Shown here: positions 1-7,835 of the stretch, in pieces
Position numbering within the stretch: position 1 is the first letter of the stretch
Layout of the letters: each line of letters begins with the position of its first letter
Source of the DNA: Streptomyces nigra
GTDB lineage: Bacteria > Actinomycetota > Actinomycetes > Streptomycetales > Streptomycetaceae
Direction: 5' to 3'
DNA: 64,000 bases
Assembly (NCBI RefSeq): GCF_003074055.1
Contig: NZ_CP029043.1
Coordinates: forward strand, 4,084,501-4,148,500
Made by a program: the position numbers and the translations under genes
The notes under the pieces: generated by a model
The model's input: only the letters and a program-made list of their open reading frames with translations
Told to the model about the DNA's origin: nothing
Databases searched by the model: none

Positions 1-1
1 C

Positions 2-115
2 ACCATCCAGGTGGGCCGTCGAGTCGACGGGAAGGTCGTCAACCGGCGCGGCATCGACCGCTCGCACATCACCTCCGCGATTGCGGAGCGTAGCGGAAAG
101 CGGGACGCGGGCTGA
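2..115 (+). CDS. C-terminal end of an unidentified AICE gene (5' end outside window)
   Basis: An open frame enters from the left edge and stops at TGA 113-115, giving 37 residues that include RTIQ-like and DRSHITSAIAERSG segments. The basic tail with a helix-like end could be the last part of a DNA-binding domain. In related elements an FtsK-like transfer protein often precedes the small spread-type genes that follow here, but too little is visible to assign a family. The palindromic repeats start 10 nt after its stop. Confidence 0.45.
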   Translation, partial: TIQVGRRVDGKVVNRRGIDRSHITSAIAERSGKRDAG

Positions 116-125
116 CACTCCGGGG

Positions 126-213
126 CCGCTAGCGCTAGCGGCACACCCCGCTAACGTTAGCGGCCCCGCTAGCGCCCCAAACCTGCCCTGATCAGGCCAC
201 TAGCGGATAGCGG
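126..213. repeat. Palindrome cluster with TAGCGG/CCGCTA core
   Basis: Two perfect 16-bp palindromes, CCGCTAGCGCTAGCGG (126-141) and CCGCTAACGTTAGCGG (148-163), have centres 22 bp apart, about two helical turns. An 8-bp palindrome CGCTAGCG (167-174) and two direct TAGCGG copies (201-206, 208-213) follow, and another TAGCGG lies at 91-96. The cluster sits just upstream of the gene starting at 257 and shares its core with the array at 4968-5181. It is probably an operator for an element regulator, or a transfer/replication protein site; which one is inference. Confidence 0.7.
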
Positions 214-256
214 CCTACCTGCGGAAACCCCTGGAAACCGCCTTGGAGGGCCTCTC

Positions 257-508
257 ATGACCCTTGCCCTGCTCGCTATCACCCTTCTGTTCGGCGTGAC
301 TCTGTGTTACGTCGCCGTGTGCACCGCCTCGCCGTTCGGCAACTGCCGCAAGTGCCGCGGCTGGGGCTTCGAGATGAAGACGGACCGCAAGGGCCGCATG
401 AAGCGCGGCAAGGACTGCCGCCGCTGCAACGCCACCGGCAAGCGCATCCGCATCGGCCGGTGGTTCTACAACCGCTGGGCGCGCATCTACCGCGCGGGCG
501 CTTCCTGA
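257..508 (+). CDS. Small membrane-anchored cysteine-rich protein of the AICE
   Basis: 83 residues. An N-terminal hydrophobic segment (about residues 1-25) is followed by a basic domain with paired CxxC motifs, CRKC and CRRC, that resemble a small zinc ribbon or DnaJ-type finger. An AGGG-type ribosome site precedes ATG 257. It is the first complete gene of a run of small element genes, in the position where actinomycete conjugative elements keep spread (Spd-like) proteins. The exact function is not known. Confidence 0.7.
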   Translation: MTLALLAITLLFGVTLCYVAVCTASPFGNCRKCRGWGFEMKTDRKGRMKRGKDCRRCNATGKRIRIGRWFYNRWARIYRAGAS

Positions 509-515
509 GACAGGC

Positions 516-584
516 GACCGGCGACCGCCCGTCATGAGACGGGCCCCGCTCCTAGCTGGAGCCAGGCGGGCACGGTCGCCGGTC
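516..584. terminator. Long inverted repeat with nested hairpin
   Basis: A 12-bp stem pairs GACCGGCGACCG (516-527) with CGGTCGCCGGTC (573-584), and encloses a second hairpin GCCCGTC-ATGA-GACGGGC (527-544). It lies directly after the stop of the 83-residue gene. It could terminate or attenuate transcription before the next small membrane gene. There is no T-run. Confidence 0.5.
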
Positions 585-664
585 TGTCGCCCCGAACTTG
601 CCAGCACCCGGGGCGCGCAGAGCGTATCCATCCGTCCACCTCGCCCGAAAGCGAGTTCTCTGCC

Positions 665-859
665 GTGATCCTCAACATGTCCGCCGTGCTGCTGTTCGGC
701 GCCGCCTCCGCCTTCGTCCTCAAGACCAAGGCTGCCGGAGGTGGCGCCGCCCTCGCGCTGTTCCTGTTCGGCTTCTTCACCGCCGGTACCGGCGCCTATG
801 GGCCCATCAACGACCTGGTGCAGGCGTTCGCCACCGCCCTCAGCGACCTCGGCAAGTGA
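665..859 (+). CDS. Small hydrophobic AICE protein (Spd-like)
   Basis: 64 residues with two hydrophobic stretches (about 5-18 and 27-45), so probably a two-pass membrane peptide. The start is GTG 665; ATG 677 is an alternative and neither has a strong ribosome site. It precedes the 204-residue membrane protein by 17 nt. Small membrane proteins in this position are typical of intramycelial spread genes of Streptomyces plasmids and AICEs; this assignment rests on context. Confidence 0.55.
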   Translation: MILNMSAVLLFGAASAFVLKTKAAGGGAALALFLFGFFTAGTGAYGPINDLVQAFATALSDLGK

Positions 860-876
860 GAAAGGAGACCACGACT

Positions 877-1491
877 ATGAACGAACCAATCGTCGCGCGG
901 CACTGGCTCGCCATCGTCGCGCCCAAGGCCGCGCCCGCGCTCGCCACCACGACCGTGCTCGCGCTCGCCCGGATCTGGAACGGCAACGGCGCCGAACACT
1001 CCGTCGGCAACGCCGTGCTGATGACCACGCTGTCCCTGGGGGCCGCGGCGGCCGGCGCGTGCGCGAGCGTCGGACGGGCGGGTGACTCCGTCATCGCCGG
1101 GACGGCCTTCGCCGCATCCGGCGCGCTCGCCTTCGCGGGCGTGGCCGGATACGCGGACGGGATGTCCCTGCCGCTGCTGCTGTGGTCCGTGGCCACCGCG
1201 GGCGCCTACGGGCTCGCCGCCCGGTACTGGCGCCGCGACCGCCGCGACACGCTCACGTACGAGCGGCACGTGAGCGAGCGGCGCGAGGAGCGTGCCCACA
1301 TCGAGCGTGTCGAGACGCTGCGCGCCACGACCCAGATCGAGGTGGCCCGCACCGGCGCCGCCTACGCCGAACAGCTCGCCGCCGCGCTCACAGCCCGCGC
1401 CGCGCTGCCCGGCTTCGATCCGAAGAGCATCGAGAGCACGGGTCTGCCCGCGCTGCCTGGTGCCGAGATCAGCAAGGAACGTGGCTGGTGA
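877..1491 (+). CDS. Membrane protein with C-terminal coiled coil (SpdB-like, putative)
   Basis: 204 residues. AAAGGAG at 861-867 supports ATG 877. The N-terminal half has four hydrophobic segments (about 20-110), then an Arg/Glu-rich helical region (about 115-165), then a short Pro-containing tail. The layout matches the multipass-plus-cytoplasmic-helix architecture of Streptomyces plasmid spread proteins, but no diagnostic motif was recognised. It overlaps the next gene by 4 nt, so translation is coupled. Confidence 0.65.
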   Translation: MNEPIVARHWLAIVAPKAAPALATTTVLALARIWNGNGAEHSVGNAVLMTTLSLGAAAAGACASVGRAGDSVIAGTAFAASGALAFAGVAGYADGMSLPLLLWSVATAGAYGLAARYWRRDRRDTLTYERHVSERREERAHIERVETLRATTQIEVARTGAAYAEQLAAALTARAALPGFDPKSIESTGLPALPGAEISKERGW

Positions 1492-1718
1492 CCGGCAACC
1501 AGACCCGACGCACGGACGCCCTGCTCTCCGAGGCGCACCGCAACCCGCACGGCCCGATCACGACCGGCAGCGTGATGCGCCTCTACGCCCGGCTCGGCAT
1601 CGCGCCGAAGCGCGCCACGGCTAGGGGCGACCTGAAGTCGCTCGCCCGGCAGGGCCTGCTCACCGAGCACGGCCCGAGCCACCAGCGCCACTACGCGCTC
1701 CGCACCACCCACCAGTAG
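1488..1718 (+). CDS. Small winged-helix-like protein of the AICE
   Basis: 76 residues from GTG 1488, overlapping the previous stop (GTGA). The sequence reads as a short winged-helix unit: helix, turn, then ARGDLKSLARQGLLTEHG, which resembles a recognition helix leading into a wing. It is probably DNA-binding. It could regulate the operon or help the replication module, and the sequence does not decide which. Confidence 0.6.
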   Translation: MTGNQTRRTDALLSEAHRNPHGPITTGSVMRLYARLGIAPKRATARGDLKSLARQGLLTEHGPSHQRHYALRTTHQ

Positions 1719-1805
1719 CTACGCCCGAGGCGGGCGCCGTCTCACCACAAGCCTGCGCCCGCCCCGGTTCTCCAGTCCCTCCATAGAGAACAGGAGACCT
1801 CAAGC

Positions 1806-2564
1806 ATGACCCAACGTCGTGCATTCGGCGAGGGCCGTCCGGCCCATGCCACTGAAAGGAGGCGCGGTCGTCCCCGCCTGCGCCTGCTGGATCTCTTCTC
1901 GTGCGCTGGCGGCGCCGCCATGGGCTACCACCGGGCCGGGTTCGCCGTGGACGGCTGCGACATCGTCGCCCGCCCGAACTACCCCTTCGCCTACCACCGC
2001 GGCGACGCGCTCACGTACCTCGCCGCCCTGATCGCGACCGGCGAGATCGAGCGGTACGCGTTCGTGCACGCCTCGCCGCCGTGCCAGCACGGGTGCGCGT
2101 TGACCGTGGGCACCAACACCTCCCGAGGGTGGGGCCGCACCCACGTCGACCTGGTCGCGCCCGTGCGGGACCTGCTCGACGCGACGGGGCTGCCGTACGT
2201 GATCGAGCAGCCCAACGGTCGCGCGAAAATCCGCAAAGACCTGGCTCTGTGCGGCGAGATGTTCGGTCTGGGTGTGATCCGTCACCGCAACTTCGAGTTG
2301 GGCGGATGGGGCACCGAGCAGCGAGCGCACGTCCCCCACCGGGGTCGAGTGCGCGGATACCGGCACGGCCGTTTCTACGACGGCCCGTACGTGGCCGCGT
2401 ACGGCAACGGCGGGGGCAAGCCGTCGGTTCCTGAGCTTCAGGCGGCGATGGACATCACGTGGACGGACGTCCGCGAGGAACTGACGGAGGCCATCCCACC
2501 CGCCTACACGGAGTGGATCGGGCGTGCGTTCCTCGCCTCGGGCACGCTGGAGGTGGCGGCATGA
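1806..2564 (+). CDS. DNA (cytosine-5-)methyltransferase-like protein
   Basis: 252 residues. AGGAGA about 9 nt upstream supports ATG 1806. Motif I is DLFSCAGGAAMGYHRAGF (about 29-46, SAM binding). Motif IV contains the catalytic Cys in SPPCQ (Cys93). A C-terminal AIPPAY...IG segment resembles motif X. The expected ENV motif VI reads EQP (134-136), and the protein is shorter than usual, so the target recognition region is small. No restriction partner is visible. It may protect the element's DNA against host restriction. Its stop overlaps the prim-pol start (ATGA). Confidence 0.8.
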   Translation: MTQRRAFGEGRPAHATERRRGRPRLRLLDLFSCAGGAAMGYHRAGFAVDGCDIVARPNYPFAYHRGDALTYLAALIATGEIERYAFVHASPPCQHGCALTVGTNTSRGWGRTHVDLVAPVRDLLDATGLPYVIEQPNGRAKIRKDLALCGEMFGLGVIRHRNFELGGWGTEQRAHVPHRGRVRGYRHGRFYDGPYVAAYGNGGGKPSVPELQAAMDITWTDVREELTEAIPPAYTEWIGRAFLASGTLEVAA

Positions 2565-3451
2565 ACCGCCACCTCCTCTACGCCGCGCTCGACGCAGCGG
2601 AGCGCGGCTGGGCCGTCCTCCCGCTCCGCCCCGGCGACAAGCGCCCCGCCCTGCACGGTGAGGACGTCTGCCCCGGCATCGGGGACTGCGCCGGCGGACA
2701 CCGCAAGTGGGAGGAGCGCGCGACCATCGACCCGGACCGCATCCGTCGGGCGTGGGGAGAGCTGCCGTTCAACGTCGGCATTGCGACCGGCCCGTCCCGG
2801 CTGGTCGTGGTCGACCTCGACATGCCCAAGCGGAAGAGCAGCACGGACACGCCTAGCGGCGTGACGACCTTTGCGGCGCTCTGCGAGCGCGCCGGACAGG
2901 CCGTGCCTACGACCCGCACGGTGCGGACCGCGAGCGGTGGGGCCCACCTGTACTTCACCGCTCCGGCCGACTTGCGACTTGGCAACACCGCCGGCCGGCT
3001 CGGCAAGCGCATCGACACCCGGGCGTGGGGCGGTTACGTGGTCGCCCCCGGCAGCATCACCCGTGCGGGCACCTACGCGCTCCTCAACGACATTCCGCCT
3101 GCCCCTCTGCCTGAATGGCTCAGCGCCCATCTGACGGGTCGTCACGCCGCGCGGGCACTAACGGCTGCACCGTCGGCTGTTCGAGCGTCCAAGTACGCCG
3201 CAGCGGGCCTGAACGCCGAAACGGCGTCCGTACGGCAGGCGCCGGAGGGCGAGCGCAACGCCACGTTGCTCCGGGCGGCGCGAGCCCTGGGGCGGTTCGT
3301 CGCGTGGGGCGACCTCCCCAGGGAGCAGGTTGAGGAGGCTCTTCAGTTGGCGGGGGAGCAGGCCGGTCTGTCCCCGCGGTCCTGCATGGCCACCATCCGC
3401 AGCGGGCTGAACTGGTCGATTGCCCGCAACCAGCAGCGGAGGGCAGCGTGA
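2561..3451 (+). CDS. Bifunctional DNA primase/polymerase (RepPP-type AICE replication protein)
   Basis: 296 residues. Prim-pol (archaeo-eukaryotic primase-like) signatures are visible: a metal-binding DLD (Asp85/Asp87 in VVVDLDMP), SGGAHLYF with His129, and a third acidic site in IDTRAWGGYVVAPGS (Asp152). Such proteins replace RepSA/RepAM in one class of AICEs and are taken to start replication of the excised circle. It is coupled upstream to the methyltransferase (ATGA) and downstream to the next ORF (GTGA). It works with the DUF3631 ATPase two genes downstream. Confidence 0.88.
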   Translation: MNRHLLYAALDAAERGWAVLPLRPGDKRPALHGEDVCPGIGDCAGGHRKWEERATIDPDRIRRAWGELPFNVGIATGPSRLVVVDLDMPKRKSSTDTPSGVTTFAALCERAGQAVPTTRTVRTASGGAHLYFTAPADLRLGNTAGRLGKRIDTRAWGGYVVAPGSITRAGTYALLNDIPPAPLPEWLSAHLTGRHAARALTAAPSAVRASKYAAAGLNAETASVRQAPEGERNATLLRAARALGRFVAWGDLPREQVEEALQLAGEQAGLSPRSCMATIRSGLNWSIARNQQRRAA

Positions 3452-3864
3452 GTACCCGCAACCGCCCCTCACTGAGGTTGGTCCACTCCGCAGAACGGCC
3501 GGCGGACGACGGCACGGCCTGCCCCTCTCGCCCCCTACTGAAGAGCCTTCCCGGAGCCCCGACCGGTCCGGGCGCCGCCGGACACGCCACGACCACTCCG
3601 GCCGTGGGCGAGCCGAAAGGCGCCGCCCGGCAGGGCGTCCCTTCTGCTCTTCGTTCTGACCCGCACCCGGTCACCGCGACCGGCATCGTGCCGGGTCTCC
3701 AGATCCGCACGACCGGCGTACCGGTGGCCGACTGGCTGTGCTCCTGCGGGCACCACGAACGAGCCCGTGGCCGCGCCGCCGTCACCGAACTCACCAAACG
3801 CGTATGCGTCGGCGTCTGCCCTCACCGCACCGCCCCTGTAAAGGAAGGGAGGACCCTCGCATGA
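3448..3864 (+). CDS. Hypothetical AICE protein with C-terminal Cys/His cluster
   Basis: 138 residues from GTG 3448, overlapping the prim-pol stop. The N-terminal two thirds is Pro/Ala/Gly-rich and probably disordered. The C-terminus has WLCSCGHHERARG and CVGVCPH, which could bind zinc. The conserved position between prim-pol and DUF3631 and the 4-nt overlaps on both sides suggest a role in replication. No family was recognised. Confidence 0.6.
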   Translation: MSTRNRPSLRLVHSAERPADDGTACPSRPLLKSLPGAPTGPGAAGHATTTPAVGEPKGAARQGVPSALRSDPHPVTATGIVPGLQIRTTGVPVADWLCSCGHHERARGRAAVTELTKRVCVGVCPHRTAPVKEGRTLA

Positions 3865-5012
3865 CTTCCACCACGAACGGCGCGGTCCTGCTCGACGAGG
3901 TGGAAGCGTTCCACCGCCGCTTCAACATCTTCCCCCTCGACGCCGCGTACGTCGCTGTGACGCTGTGGGACGCGCACGCGCACCTGCTCGACTGCTTCGA
4001 CTCCACCCCGCGGCTCGCGTTCCTGTCGCCGGAGCCGGGCTCCGGAAAGTCCCGTGCCCTGGAAATCGTGGAAACCCTCGTGCCGCAACCGATGGTCGCG
4101 GTCAACGCCTCCGCCTCCGCGCTCTTCCGCGCGGTGTCGGGAATGGAGGGAAGGCCCACGATCCTGTTCGACGAGATCGACACCGTCTTCGGTCCCAAGG
4201 CCGGAGAGAACGAACAGCTCCGAGGCTTCCTGAACGCCGGACACCGTCGCTCCGGCGTCATGTGGCGCTGCGTGGGCGACGGCTCCAATCAGCAGGTACA
4301 GGAGTTCCCGTCGTTCTGCGCCGTCGCGGTCGCCGGGCTCGGCTCGCTGCCGGACACGATCCTCACGCGCTCGGTCATCGTCCGCATGCGGCGCCGCGCC
4401 CCGAACGAGCAGGTGGAGCCGTTCCGGCAGCGCATCCACGAGAAGGAGGGGCACGCGCTGCGCGAGCGGCTTTCCACCTGGGCCCAGTCCGTCCGCGACC
4501 AGGTCGACGGGGTGTTCCCGGAGCTCCCGGAGGGCATCACCGACCGGCCCGCGGACGTGTGGGAACCCCTGCTCGCCATCGCGGACGCCGCTGGCGGCAC
4601 ATGGCCGGCGCGGGCTCGCGCCGCCTGCATCGAGCTGGTGAACGCAGCCAAGACCAGCGACAAGGGCAGCATCGGAATCCGTCTGCTCACGGACCTCCGC
4701 GACTACGTGTTCAACGGCATCGACCGTCTGCCCACCGTCGCCATCCTCGACAGGCTGCACGGCCTCGAAGAGGCGCCGTGGGCAGACATGAGCGGCAAGC
4801 CGCTCGACGCGCGCGGGCTGTCGAGGATGCTGCGGGAGTACATGACCGCGGACAACACCCCGATTGCGGCCCGCAACATCAAGACCGGCGGGAGCGTCAT
4901 GAAGGGCTACTACGCGACCGATCTGCACGACGCGTGGCAGCGCTACTGCCCGCCCCCCGCGGAAAGTCCGCTACTTCCGCTACCGGCGCTACCGGGCAGG
5001 TCAGAGCCCTAG
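3861..5012 (+). CDS. DUF3631 P-loop ATPase (helicase-like partner of prim-pol)
   Basis: 383 residues. GGGAGG upstream supports ATG 3861. Walker A is SPEPGSGKSR and Walker B is ILFDEIDTVF. A conserved GHRRSGVMWRCVG segment follows, and there is an Arg-rich region (RSVIVRMRRR). DUF3631 proteins accompany prim-pol primases in mobile elements and are inferred to be origin-opening or helicase ATPases. The gene ends at the edge of the TAGCGG array; the first two repeat copies lie inside its last codons. Confidence 0.85.
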   Translation: MTSTTNGAVLLDEVEAFHRRFNIFPLDAAYVAVTLWDAHAHLLDCFDSTPRLAFLSPEPGSGKSRALEIVETLVPQPMVAVNASASALFRAVSGMEGRPTILFDEIDTVFGPKAGENEQLRGFLNAGHRRSGVMWRCVGDGSNQQVQEFPSFCAVAVAGLGSLPDTILTRSVIVRMRRRAPNEQVEPFRQRIHEKEGHALRERLSTWAQSVRDQVDGVFPELPEGITDRPADVWEPLLAIADAAGGTWPARARAACIELVNAAKTSDKGSIGIRLLTDLRDYVFNGIDRLPTVAILDRLHGLEEAPWADMSGKPLDARGLSRMLREYMTADNTPIAARNIKTGGSVMKGYYATDLHDAWQRYCPPPAESPLLPLPALPGRSEP

Positions 5013-5209
5013 AAGCGGTAGCGGATCGGTACTCCGCATCCGCTACCGCGTCGCCCCACCCGCTACCCGCCCCGGCCACGGTTCCGGGGCCGGTAGCGGC
5101 TCCATCCGCTACCGCTGTCTCCATCCGCTACCTGGATCATGCCTTTGACCAGGACGGTAGCGGAGGTAGCGGAAGTAGCGGACCTGACAGGAAGGGGGCC
5201 ACAGCCCCC
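4968..5209. repeat. Iteron-like array of TAGCGG/CCGCTA, candidate AICE replication origin
   Basis: Eleven hexamer copies in both orientations start at 4968, 4977, 5019, 5040, 5060, 5094, 5106, 5125, 5158, 5167 and 5176. Most are extended to CCGCTACC or GGTAGCGG. The last three are spaced exactly 9 bp apart. The array fills the only sizeable gap between the replication genes and xis. A hairpin GGGGGC-CACA-GCCCCC (5194-5209) follows. Position next to the replicase pair suggests an origin or initiator-binding site; a regulator-binding array is the alternative. Confidence 0.75.
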
Positions 5210-5236
5210 GGAACCCTGCCGAGGAGGCACCGCAGC

Positions 5237-5446
5237 ATGAGCACCGTTGCCGCACCAGCCGAACAGCTCCTCTACCGACCCGAGGAAGCGGCCAAAGCTC
5301 TCCGCATCGGACGCTCGATGGTCTACGAGGAGATACGCCTCGGACGACTTCAGACCGTCCGCATCGGCCGTCGCCGACTTGTGCCGCCGGAGTACATCGC
5401 GCAGTACGTCGAACTCCTCAAGCGCGAGGCGGAAGTCAACGCCTGA
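5237..5446 (+). CDS. xis: Excisionase (helix-turn-helix, Xis)
   Basis: 69 residues. GAGGAGG at 5221-5227 supports ATG 5237. The sequence LYRPEEAAKALRIGRSMVYE followed by RLQTVRIGRRRLVPPEYI is a MerR/excisionase-type winged helix of the kind that bends attachment-site DNA to favour excision. It lies 75 nt upstream of the integrase, the standard order in pSAM2-like elements. Confidence 0.88.
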   Translation: MSTVAAPAEQLLYRPEEAAKALRIGRSMVYEEIRLGRLQTVRIGRRRLVPPEYIAQYVELLKREAEVNA

Positions 5447-5467
5447 GTACCTCAACACCCCGTTCTC

Positions 5468-5497
5468 CAGGGCCGCGTCCTTCAGGGCGCGGCCCTG
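5468..5497. terminator. Hairpin between xis and int
   Basis: Perfect 10-bp stem CAGGGCCGCG (5468-5477) and CGCGGCCCTG (5488-5497) with a 10-nt loop and no T-run. It could attenuate transcription from xis into int, or protect the xis mRNA end. Confidence 0.5.
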
Positions 5498-5520
5498 CAT
5501 TCTTGGAGGCACAACGCAGC

Positions 5521-6723
5521 ATGAGCGAAACCCCGAAGCGCGCCACCAGGGCCGGTCATGGCGAAGACACCATCTATTGGGACGCAGCCAAGAAGCGGTA
5601 CGTCGGGGCCGTTTCCTTGGGCTACGCCCCGAACGGCAAGCGCCGCCGCCCGAAGGTCTACGGCAAGACGAAGACCGAAGTACGGCAGAAGATCCGGGAC
5701 TTGAAGAAGGAGGTACAGACCGGCGTCAAGTCACCGGTGAACTACACCGTGGCCGACGCCGTGAACGACTGGTTGGAGCGTGGCTTGAAGGGACGCGACG
5801 AGCAGACCCTCAGCAAGAACCGCAGCATGGCGAACAAGCACCTGATTCCCCTGCTCGGCAAGGCCAAGCTGAAGGATCTCAGCGCGGACGACGTTGACGA
5901 CTGGTTGGACGACAGGGCCGAAGTACTAGCCACGCGAAGCTTGCGCGACCTGCTCGCCATCCTGCGCCGCTCCATCGCGCACGCCCAGCGCCGGGACAAG
6001 GCGGCACGGAACGTCGCGCTGCTCGTCACCGCCCCGGAGGGGCGCCCCGGCCGGCCGAGCAAGGCACTGAACCTGGAGCAGGCCAAAGCCGTGCTCGCCG
6101 CCGCGCGAGGCTCGCGGCTGTACGCGTACCTGGTCCTGTCACTTCTCAGCGGTGTCCGTACGGAGGAGGCGCGCCCCCTTACCTGGGACCATGTCTTTCT
6201 TGAGACGAACGACGGCATCCCGCCGCACGTCGCGGTGTGGCGCTCGGTGCGCAAGCACGGCGAAACGAAGACCAAGAAGAGCCGACGGACCATCGCTCTG
6301 CCGAAGCAGGTGGTCGATGTCCTCGAAGAGCACCTGCGATGGCAGCAGCAGGAGAGGGCATCGAGGGGGATGGAGTGGAGCCGGACGGGCCGTGTCTTCA
6401 CCACCAGGACCGGTGAGCCGCTCGACGCGGCCAACGTCCGGCGCGACTTCAAAGCCATCGTGCGAAAGGCCGGCCTGAAGCCGGAGTGGACGCCGCGGGA
6501 GCTCCGACACAGCTTCGTGTCGCTGCTCTCTGACCATGGCATCCCGCTGGAGACGATCGCTCTTCTGGTTGGTCACAGCAGCCAGGCGACGACCGAGGCG
6601 GTCTACCGGAAGCAGCTCCGGCCTGTGATCACGAAGGGTGCCGAAGCAATGGATGACATCTTCGCCGATGATCAGGAAGGGGAGGCGGCGGAGGAGCAGG
6701 AAAAGAGCGACGTGGTGGCCTGA
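5521..6723 (+). CDS. int: Site-specific tyrosine recombinase (integrase)
   Basis: 400 residues. GGAGG upstream supports ATG 5521. It has an N-terminal AP2-like arm-binding domain, then a SAM-like core-binding domain (about 70-150), then a catalytic domain. Catalytic residues are visible: Arg in SGVRTEEARPL, a Lys-rich beta segment, RELRHSF (HxxR), LVGHSS (His) and EAVYRKQ (Tyr nucleophile). It integrates and excises the element at the adjacent tRNA-Pro gene, whose 3' end lies 84 nt downstream. Confidence 0.95.
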   Translation: MSETPKRATRAGHGEDTIYWDAAKKRYVGAVSLGYAPNGKRRRPKVYGKTKTEVRQKIRDLKKEVQTGVKSPVNYTVADAVNDWLERGLKGRDEQTLSKNRSMANKHLIPLLGKAKLKDLSADDVDDWLDDRAEVLATRSLRDLLAILRRSIAHAQRRDKAARNVALLVTAPEGRPGRPSKALNLEQAKAVLAAARGSRLYAYLVLSLLSGVRTEEARPLTWDHVFLETNDGIPPHVAVWRSVRKHGETKTKKSRRTIALPKQVVDVLEEHLRWQQQERASRGMEWSRTGRVFTTRTGEPLDAANVRRDFKAIVRKAGLKPEWTPRELRHSFVSLLSDHGIPLETIALLVGHSSQATTEAVYRKQLRPVITKGAEAMDDIFADDQEGEAAEEQEKSDVVA

Positions 6724-6730
6724 TCAACTT

Positions 6731-6753
6731 TGTTTGGCCCCCTGTTTGGCCCC
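6731..6753. repeat. Tandem TGTTTGGCCCC repeats near the attachment site
   Basis: TGTTTGGCCCC occurs at 6731-6741 and again at 6743-6753 with a 1-nt gap, between the integrase stop and the tRNA. Short direct repeats beside att sites often bind the integrase arm domain; this role is inferred. Confidence 0.5.
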
Positions 6754-6764
6754 CCGGGCACGAC

Positions 6765-6798
6765 AGAGGCCAGGTAGTAAATGCACTACCTGGCCTCT
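6765..6798. terminator. Bidirectional terminator between int and tRNA-Pro
   Basis: Perfect 13-bp stem AGAGGCCAGGTAG (6765-6777) and CTACCTGGCCTCT (6786-6798) with an 8-nt AT-rich loop. It sits between the converging int and tRNA-Pro genes and can serve both. Confidence 0.8.
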
Positions 6799-6806
6799 GA
6801 CCAGCG

Positions 6807-6880
6807 TCGGGGTGGCGGGATTTGAACCCACGACCTCTTCGTCCCGAACGAAGCGCGCTGCCAAGCTGCGCTACACCCCG
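6807..6880 (-). tRNA. tRNA-Pro (CGG), integration site of the AICE
   Basis: On the minus strand the acceptor 5' arm CGGGGTG pairs with CACCCCG at the 3' end. The anticodon loop is TTCGGGA, so the anticodon is CGG (proline). The T-loop GGTTCAAATCC is intact and CCA is not encoded. The integrase gene points at its 3' end, so the right attachment core should lie in the 3' half of this tRNA; the other att copy is outside the window. Confidence 0.95.
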
Positions 6881-6913
6881 ATGTCGCTGCTTGTCGCGGC
6901 GACGTCGTTTACT

Positions 6914-7732
6914 TTAGCCCACCGGTGGCTGGAGACGAAATCCGGTTTGTGAGCGGTGGTGGACGCGGCCGCGCAGCGGGTTCGGGCGGATGTGGTCCAG
7001 GGTCACCAGGAGGAGCGCCAGGGCGTACATGCCGAGGCCCAGGAGCAGCGCGTTGCCCAGGACGCTCTTGAGGCCGTGGTCGGCGACGTCGAGGAAGGGG
7101 TACAGGTAGCGGGCCGGCTCGGCGGGGACCAGGAACTCGCCTCGGGTCAGGACGAAGCCCAGGTAGGCCACCGGGTAGAGCAGCCAGGGCGCCGCCTGGC
7201 GCAGGTGCAGGTCGCGTGAGGGTGTCAGGAGGAGCCAGTCCAGCAGGGCCGCCAGCGGTGTCACCGTGTGCAGGATCTGGGTCGTGACCGCGTGCCAGCC
7301 CGTCGGGTCGGCCGCGGAGCCCGTGAGGACGCCGGGGAGGGCGAAGGGGCTCGAGTCGTTCGCCAGGAGCAGGTGGTAGGTCAGGCCTGTGATCAGGGCG
7401 TAGAGCAGGGTCGCCCCGGTCAGGGACGAGGGGAGCGGGCGGCGGGCCGTCCACGCCAGGCGGGCCGACGCGGCGAACACCAGGGCCAGGAGGATGTTGC
7501 TCTGGATGGCGAAGTGGCTCAGGGTGCGCAGGGGGCTGCCCAGGGTCAGTTCGATTGCTACGGCTGCTGTAGCCGTTAGGGCGGTCAGGAGGCGGAAGGC
7601 GGCCGTCGGGCGGCGGCGGGCCGGGGTGGCCACCGCCGTGGCGGGGACGTGGGACGGCATCAGTATGGGCACGCCCGGTATCGCGGGCAGATCCGGGATG
7701 TCCCTGGGTATCGGGGGTATCGGGGCGCTCAT
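6914..7732 (-). CDS. Pr6Pr family membrane protein
   Basis: 272 residues. GTGAGG upstream favours ATG 7732 over the longer start at 7753. After a Pro-rich N-terminus there are about six hydrophobic segments (roughly 45-235). Conserved features include LSHFAIQSNILL, HTVTPLAALLDW and YPFLDV, as in the Pr6Pr (FAR-17a/AIG1-like) family of unknown biochemical role. It is encoded just upstream of tRNA-Pro on the same strand. Confidence 0.85.
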   Translation of the reverse strand: MSAPIPPIPRDIPDLPAIPGVPILMPSHVPATAVATPARRRPTAAFRLLTALTATAAVAIELTLGSPLRTLSHFAIQSNILLALVFAASARLAWTARRPLPSSLTGATLLYALITGLTYHLLLANDSSPFALPGVLTGSAADPTGWHAVTTQILHTVTPLAALLDWLLLTPSRDLHLRQAAPWLLYPVAYLGFVLTRGEFLVPAEPARYLYPFLDVADHGLKSVLGNALLLGLGMYALALLLVTLDHIRPNPLRGRVHHRSQTGFRLQPPVG

Positions 7733-7835
7733 GCACCTCACGCTAGGGAGCATGGGTGAAATGGGCGATATGGGTGGGCCGGGTGGGTTACCCCGCCCGG
7801 TCCTGCCGCAGCACCTGAGGCCCCGCCCTACAGCC

